Positions 57,881 through 64,000 of a stretch of DNA of 64,000 nt are shown here, piece by piece. Source of the DNA: Monodelphis domestica (Eukaryota > Chordata > Mammalia > Didelphimorphia > Didelphidae); assembly GCF_027887165.1 (NCBI RefSeq), contig NC_077229.1:114403520-114467519 (forward strand). Direction: 5' to 3'. The translations under genes and the position numbers were made by a program. Below the pieces are notes generated by a model, which saw only the letters and a list, made by a program, of their open reading frames with translations, was not told the origin of the DNA and made no database searches. The stretch's first letter is position 1, and every line of letters starts with the position of its first letter.

Positions 57881-58063
57881 CTAGGTGGCTCAGTGGATTG
57901 AGATCCAGGCCTAGAGAAAGGAAGGTGTCTGCCTTTAGACACTTCCTAGCTGTGTGACCCTGGGCAAGTCACTTAACCCCCATTGTCTAGTCCTTACCAT
58001 TCTTCTGCCTTGGGACCAATACACAGTATTGATTCTAAGATGGAAGGTAAGGATTTTTTTTTT
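57881..58063 (+). mobile_element. Marsupial tRNA-derived CORE-SINE
   Basis: Near full length in sense: head 'ctaggtggctcagtggattg', 'agacacttcctagctgtgtg', 'accctgggcaagtcacttaa', 'cccccattgtctagtcctta', 'ttctgccttgggaccaatac', 'acagtattgattctaagatg' and a T-rich end after 'gaaggtaaggatt'. Same family as 38831-39022. Confidence 0.88.
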
Positions 58064-58499
58064 AACTACTCTATTCATTCCATAATTCTCCTTAACTCTC
58101 CATCACTAATCACTTTGAAGGCAGGCCCACTTAGTAAAAATCAATGAGAGGCATCTATAAGGTTGTTTATTTTTTCAGTTTTGGGAAACATTTTATTTAT
58201 TTTGTCTTTTTTTTTAATATTTTTTTTTCAGCACTGGTATACATCTGGGTTGTATTTTTTATAGATAAGCCCAGAGAAGTTTTTCATTCAAATGGACCCA
58301 CAATATTTCCTGTGTTTTATCATTAGATTATCTCCAGTATTTGAAAAATCTTATCTTCAAATTAATAAAGTTGATATATAGTTTATGCTTTTGTGCAGGA
58401 GATTTGGGTTTACTGTGATTAAATGGATAATTGGATTTGGAGTAGAACCTCATGATTATGAATGAATGAATGGAGGGACATAAGGCAGTAGAAATAAAG

Positions 58500-58500
<1 letters not shown>

Positions 58501-58547
<47 letters not shown>
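58501..58547. repeat. (TG)n microsatellite
   Basis: About 23 uninterrupted TG units. Confidence 0.97.
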
Positions 58548-58548
<1 letters not shown>

Positions 58549-58599
58549 GGTGGGGAGAGGGATAACTGTGCCACTCTATTAAGGCATAGGGAAAGTATT

Positions 58600-61500
58600 C
58601 AGCATCTAACTGGGGCCAGTTCTGTCCACCCCAAACTCACCTGGGACAAAGACCCAAGCTGTGTATTTTAAATTATCCAGTGAATCACTTTGAGATCCTG
58701 CCTGCAAGAAAACCACCATCAGAAGGGAATAAGTTAGAGATCAGAAAGTGAGTAATAGGAACAAATAAAGAAAACCTTTGGGGGAGGAAGGGACTGAGAT
58801 TGCTGAAGATCTCAGGAAGAGGAAAACTCAAAGACTTTGAATATAAGCAAATAAATCAACAGCCAAACCATTAACGGTAGAATGAAATATAGCCTCCAGT
58901 CCCAGTAAATGAATGCAGTTATCTATGAATAAGTACTTCAAAACAAAGAAAATACTTTATAATATTTAATATATTTTATAATACTTTATAAGATCCAATA
59001 CTTTATAACAGAATGCCCTGTGGAACTTGAGGAGAACATAGAGCCACATAATACATTGTTCAAAAGAGAAATAAAAATTATGAGAGCCGAATTTATGACC
59101 TTTATAGCAAAATAATGGCCAGAATAGAAAAAGTGGAGACTGTTATAGCATGTCTCATCAAATAAACAATCAGGGGTTTGACTTCCACCTGAAAGAGAAG
59201 ACCTTTTCCCCTTCTTCCTCACCTATCCACCTATTTGTCTGGTCCTGCACATATCCGTCTGTCCATCTGCACTTGGAAACTGCTCGTCTGTCTCCAACCC
59301 CCAATTGTCATCTGTCGTATACTGTCTGTTTCCATGTCTGGCCCCCACATGTCTCCCTCTTGTGCACTTTTCCTCTCAATTCCAGCCAGGTCCCCTTGTG
59401 GGTGCTCCACCTTCCTCCTTCTCTTGCTTCTCTTTTTCCAGTCCCCCATGTGCCCTTTAACCATTTGGTGGCCCCCTCCTTTCATGGGTTCATGGTCCTT
59501 TTTTCCTTCCCCATGTCCATGGACAAATTTGAATTAAATAAAAGTCACTTTACTGAGAGGTCTATTGAAAGGTCATTTATGTAAAGCAAGAACTTATTAT
59601 TAAGTAGTGAAGGAAAATGTAGAAGACGAAGAAAAAATAACATTAAAATGTTCTTATTATGCAAGGAAAACATACTCATCTTGAGGATAGGTTGCATAGA
59701 TACAACCTAAGCAGCCTAGGTTTCCTGGAAGAATATGACAGGACAAAATACCTTAAAACCAAAATGAAGTAAATGATAGAAGAGAAGTGTTCAGCACTTT
59801 TGAATATAGAAAATGAAAGTGAAATAACAATTGAAATAATTCATAGTCATTAGAAAAAAAACCCATAGCTGCAAACTCCAAGACACAAAGTGTTTAAATC
59901 AAGCAATTCAATTCAGAAATAAATTCTGGAAATTGTTTGTAGAAGATCTTCAAATACAAAGCCAAAGAAATTTGAACAAGATTTTTGTGCATCTACCAGA
60001 AAAGATGGGAGGGAAAGGAATAATATATTCCAAAGAGCTTGAGATCTAACCTAATTTGAATTATTCTGTAAATCTCAGTCTTACCATACCTTTAAAAGGA
60101 CATTCAATAATGAAGAGGTATTTGAAATATTTTTTAGTAAAAAATACCACACCTGAAGAGATTTGTTTCATAAAAAACCCAAACAACAGAAAAGTAGGAG
60201 GAATGGATTAAGGGCAGCAGCCAAAGACAGCAACAGTAACAGCATGACAGTAGAGAGAACAATAAGAGACTTCTTTCTAAATATATGTAAGGAGACCGGT
60301 GTGAATGTGTGAAGGTGCATCTCATGGATAAAAAACTCAAGATTGGTATATTCTGAATAGAATCCAGCAACACTCTGACTACAGGCGAATCGATGTTTCT
60401 TATGGGACATTACAACATGGGTGTCTACATGAAAGGAGGAGGTTTAGAGAGGAATATATAATGTGGCCAGGTCAAATCAAAGGTTTCCAACTAGAGGGAG
60501 ATGACCATTATGTTCTCAGTAAGAAAAAAGACTACAGGAGAATATTCCAGTGAGGATAAAAGGGGGTGATTTAAAAAGGGAAAAAGGACAGACTTCATTT
60601 GGTGGTAGGAGGAGATTCCACTGCTGAATGCTCCTTTAGATGAAGAGAGACTGTGAAGGGAAATGGGAACCTTATGTTGGATGTGGTCTGGGGAAGTTGG
60701 TGTTTGACAAGTTCATTCATCTTTCATCAGGAGAGGGGGAGTTGGAACTCCTGTGGGCAATTGGTACCTGGGGGAATGGGAGGACATGGACTTTGGGGAG
60801 ATTTTGAAGCAATTGGAAGAAAAAGGTAACCATGAGAAAGCAGAGACCAGTGATGGGCCAAATAATGAAGGCCAAGATAAGGAAGGGATAGACACTGGGG
60901 CAGTATCTTCTCTGACATCTGTAGTAATTGGCATGGTTCCAAAAGTGAAGCATAATGGGAACAGAAAAATTCACAGGTCAAGTTACACAAATAATGGGTA
61001 AAACTTCCTAGAAGTGATAACCTAGAATGAATTTCTTAGAAGTTTTAATTATAAGAGGAATCTAGAGAATAGACAGAAACTAGAAAATTACAAGACTTAT
61101 GAATCATGAAATAAGGATTTTGAGTAGCAGATAGAGATGATGGATAATGAAGAGTGAGAGAAATCATGTTTTGGAAAGAAGTGTAAAAATGAAATTAAAA
61201 AAACCCAGCTACTATTGAATGGAAGTAGAGGAGGAGGGAATCTACTTGATTAAGTGAATATAAAGATGAGGGGGACTATAAAAATAGACAAAATCAGGAG
61301 ATAGAAAAGAACTAAAACCTCACATGGGAAGGCATAAAACTGAGAGAAAGGAATAAAGGCAAAGAGGAAGAGAGCCAGTGGGAATATGGCTATTTTTAAA
61401 AGATTAAGATAAAGTAACTGAAGGCATGTATTATTGTGTTTACAGCAGAAGAGACAAAAATATTATGAGTGGAAAAACACAGTAATAGAGACAGATGGAG

Positions 61501-62655
61501 AAAACTATAAAATTGACTTGTAATTTCAAAAGTGAATGGATTAAACAATCCAATAAAATGAAAAAGAGTAACAGAGTAGATAATAAAATAAAACTTGACA
61601 ATCTGTTACTTATACGAAATGCATTAAAAAAGACAAAATAAAACTGAAGAGATGGAAAAATTTTATGATCCATCAAATGAATAAAAAACAATATCTGCAA
61701 TTATGTTATCTGACAAAGGCAAAAGAAACATTTAAAAATAAATAAGGATAAATAAACTGTGTTATGCTGAAATGAACCATAGGAACAAACCAATATTAGT
61801 AATAAACCTATATTTTACAAATTTCTTAGTATCCAATGCATAAAGGAAACAATATTTGAGCTATGAGAAGACATAGACACTAACATAATACTAAGAAGAA
61901 ACCCCAATATTCCTCTCCCAGGGTTTGATATCTAATTGCAAGATTAAAAGGGAAAATATGGAACTGAACAAATTGCTAGAAAAAATTGCTAGAATAAATC
62001 GCTAAAAGAATATATACATATATATATATATTTCTCAGTACCACACAGAACTCTTACCTAAATTAATGACCATATATTAGGATAACGAAATATTGCAAAC
62101 AACTGGTAAAGGGAGAAATGTTTAATATATCATTTATAGACCATAATGTAATAAAAATAGTAATTCATTTAGAACCACAAAAGATAAGATAAACAAAAGA
62201 TAAGAACCTAAATAGAGACTTGATAGTGAAATCCTAAATATGGAGTAAGTCAAAGAGCAAATCAAATAAATGACTAATTACCATAGAAAAAAATTTAATG
62301 ATGAAATGACGTACCAAATTTTCTGAGATGCAGCTAAACCAGTCTTCAGAGGAAAAATCATATTCCTACAAAATGTTAACAAAATAGAAAAAGAGAGGAT
62401 TAATGAACTGAACAGGTATTAAAAATTTTAAAGTTAAATAAACGAATGTAAAATAGACACAAAAGAGGTTTTATTAAAGATTAGAGGGGGAGTAGATAAA
62501 TTTCTAATCATCTTTAAAGTTGATAAATAAACATAAAAGCTGATTCTTTGAAAAAACTAATAAAATTGCTAAACCCTAGTCTAACTTGATTAAAAAGAAG
62601 AGGGTGAAAATTACGTCAATAAAGTAGTTTAAATGGTCAAGGTGAAATCACAATA
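58600..62655 (+). mobile_element. Degenerate LINE-1: 5' UTR, ORF1 and start of ORF2
   Basis: Plus-strand order: probable 5' UTR (58600-58900), ORF1 coiled coil (58900-59165, resuming at 59600), ORF1 RNA-binding part (to about 60130), inter-ORF sequence, then ORF2 endonuclease from about 61440 to 62655. Landmarks in ORF2 are 'acttgacaatctgttactta', 'atgaccatatattaggataa', 'gatgcagctaaaccagtctt', 'cagaggaaaaatcatattcc' and 'attctttgaaaaaactaata'. It stops near the start of the reverse-transcriptase domain, where sequence flips to the opposite strand. Stops are frequent; no product is possible. Confidence 0.68.
59165..59600 (+). mobile_element. C/T-rich insertion with poly(A) signal, LTR-like
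   Basis: A pyrimidine-rich block, sharply different from the A-rich LINE-1 on both sides. It has several 'ctgtc' motifs (for example 'atatccgtctgtccatctgc') and ends in 'ttaaataaaagtcactttac', which includes AATAAA followed by a GT/T-rich end as in LTR R regions. Open frames on both strands (59150-59584 plus, 59231-59485 minus) show no known domain. It may be part of an LTR or a processed transcript end; TSDs were not found. Confidence 0.4.
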
Positions 62656-64000
62656 AAACCAGATTTATAAATATATAGTTTTTATGTCTTGGATATCTAA
62701 CCTTTTTCAGATAAATTTGATACATATTTTTCCCTTTTAACCCGTTCCCTTCCTATTCTAGGTATTAATTTTGATTGTGCAGAAACTCTTCAACTTCATG
62801 TTATCAAAGTTCTATATTATCTTTTGTAATTGACTATATCTCTAGTTTGGTTAAGAAAATATCTCTTACTCATAGCTGTAAGAAGTATCTGATCTCTTTC
62901 TCTTCTAATTTTTATAGTATGACCTTTAATATTATGGTCACATATTATTTTAGACTATATTATAGAATGTGGGTATTATTTTAATTTCTATCATATTGTC
63001 ATAGCCTAGACATGAAAACTGAATATTCCTTCAGCTATTTAAGTTGTTCTTTATTTTTCTAACAAGTGCTTTGTCACTGAATAGAAAGAAGTCTTTTCAG
63101 TGCTTTGGTAGATCTATATGCAGATATTTTATGTACTTCATGATTACTTGGAATGGGATTTTCCTTTCTATTATTGCTTCTTGTTCTTTGTTATATAGAA
63201 AATTATGATTTTTGAGGATTTATTTTGTATTTTGAAACTTCAATGAAGTTGTTAGTTGTTTCTGTTGATATCTTGTTGATACTCTAAGATTTTCCAATTA
63301 TACAAACATATTATTGACAAATATGGATAGTCTTATCTCACATTTACCTGTTTTTATTTCTTAAGTCTCTTTCTCTTGTCTTACTGCTTTTGCTAGCATC
63401 TCTATATCAAATAATTGTAGGGAGAGTGAGTATCTTTGCTTCACTCCTGTATTTATTGAAGAAAAAGGATTTATTGTATCCCTATTGCATATGATGCTCA
63501 TTTAAAATTTTTGTATAGATGTTTTTATGATCAAACAATATATATTTTGATGCTCTGTGAGGTTTTTAGCACAAAATAATGTGACAAATAATAGTCACTT
63601 AATAAATGTTTGTTGATTGATGTACTTAACCAATGACTCTTCCTGTATCTATTGAGATTATGTTGTTTTTGATTTTTGTTTTTTAGTATGATTAATAATT
63701 AATATTTTGATTATATTTCTAATATCCAAACATCCTTGCATACTGAGCATTAATGCCACTTGTTCATATTGAATGATTTCTTTAATACTATATGATTCCC
63801 TGAAGGAATTCACTGTATGAATACTATATATTCACTTCATGAAAGATTTTATTTAAATAAATTTAGTCAATATAAATGAACTAATTTTGAAATAAAGTTT
63901 CCATTCTGTGTTATCTTTCCCAATTTTAGTTTTAGGACTATATTTGTCTCATAAAAGGACTCTTATAAGGTACTTTCTCAGTCTTTGAGAATAAATTATG
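62656..64000 (-). mobile_element. LINE-1 ORF2 reverse-transcriptase segment (continues past window)
   Basis: Antisense ORF2 from near its C-terminal side (62660: 'tcttggatatctaacctttt', 'tctatattatcttttgtaat') through the region of the catalytic box ('acaaacatattattgacaaa', about 63303) to the start of the reverse transcriptase (63960: 'ctcataaaaggactcttata'). The FADD box is no longer readable. A short SINE-tail-like 'cacttaataaatgtttgttg' (63596-63615) is inserted in it. Confidence 0.7.
63550..63625 (+). repeat. SINE/LINE-2 tail fragment within LINE-1
   Basis: 'tttttagcacaaaataatgt' and 'cacttaataaatgtttgttg' followed by 'attgatg' match the terminal part of CORE-SINE/LINE-2 elements, interrupting the antisense LINE-1. 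Confidence 0.5.

Noticed and set aside
59150..59584. 144-codon plus-strand ORF
   Set aside because: It lies in a pyrimidine-rich insertion inside LINE-1, with ORFs in two other frames over the same bases; no domain is recognised, so it is treated as compositional.
60713..61001. Overlapping ORFs on both strands (73-87 codons)
   Set aside because: They lie in LINE-1 inter-ORF sequence, in several frames at once, with no recognisable product.
1..64000. Bacterial-type features: operons, CRISPR arrays, riboswitches, terminators, origins
   Set aside because: Repeat content and composition are those of a mammalian nuclear genome; no regularly spaced palindromic repeats or Shine-Dalgarno-led gene clusters exist.

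Overview
This is marsupial nuclear DNA. It contains two copies of a marsupial tRNA-derived CORE-SINE (38831-39022 and 57881-58063) and two MAR1-type SINEs whose 3' ends match the RTE-like 'cactccagtatctttgcc' module (33881-34133 and 55852-55983). It also holds many LINE-1 pieces of the marsupial type, old LINE-2 and MIR-like SINEs. GC is low and CpG is strongly depleted. I see no functional protein-coding gene, tRNA, rRNA, CRISPR array or operon. The longest open frames are LINE remnants, microsatellites or chance ORFs. Repeat families were recognised by eye from remembered consensus sequences, so boundaries are approximate unless a target-site duplication (TSD) is given.

Layout. 0-11 kb is mostly old or unassigned sequence. 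It holds a pair of diverged ~360-bp direct repeats (2729 and 4325), a TSD-flanked internal LINE-1 fragment (6011-6212) and a 51-bp LINE-1 micro-insertion with a perfect 15-bp TSD (9927-9977). 11.5-13.1 kb is a broken endogenous gammaretrovirus-like env remnant followed by a putative 3' LTR. 13.8-14.4 kb is a local duplication. 14613-17838 is an internally deleted LINE-1 on the minus strand with a perfect 13-bp TSD, inserted into an older plus-strand LINE-1/HAL1-like ORF1 copy (17852-19060). 19-27.5 kb is largely unassigned. 27.5-35.6 kb is a patchwork of LINE-1, LINE-2 and SINE pieces around a small CpG-richer patch at about 30.83-31.33 kb, the best candidate regulatory element. 39.15-41.59 kb is a long minus-strand LINE-2. 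45.18-45.38 kb is a large TTCC/TTCG microsatellite. 47.5-50.8 kb is a minus-strand LINE-1 interrupted by an LTR-like segment. 51.7-53.9 kb is a three-level nest (LINE-1 in LINE-1 in LINE-2). 55.0-56.2 kb is LINE-2 interrupted by an opposite-strand LINE-2 and followed by two SINEs. 58.6-64.0 kb is a plus-strand LINE-1 running from ORF1 into ORF2, abutting an opposite-strand LINE-1 reverse-transcriptase segment that runs off the window.

Nothing here works as a pathway. The window records successive retrotransposition in a gene-poor intergenic or intronic region. The most informative items are insertion structures with defined junctions, the env remnant and the CpG patch.
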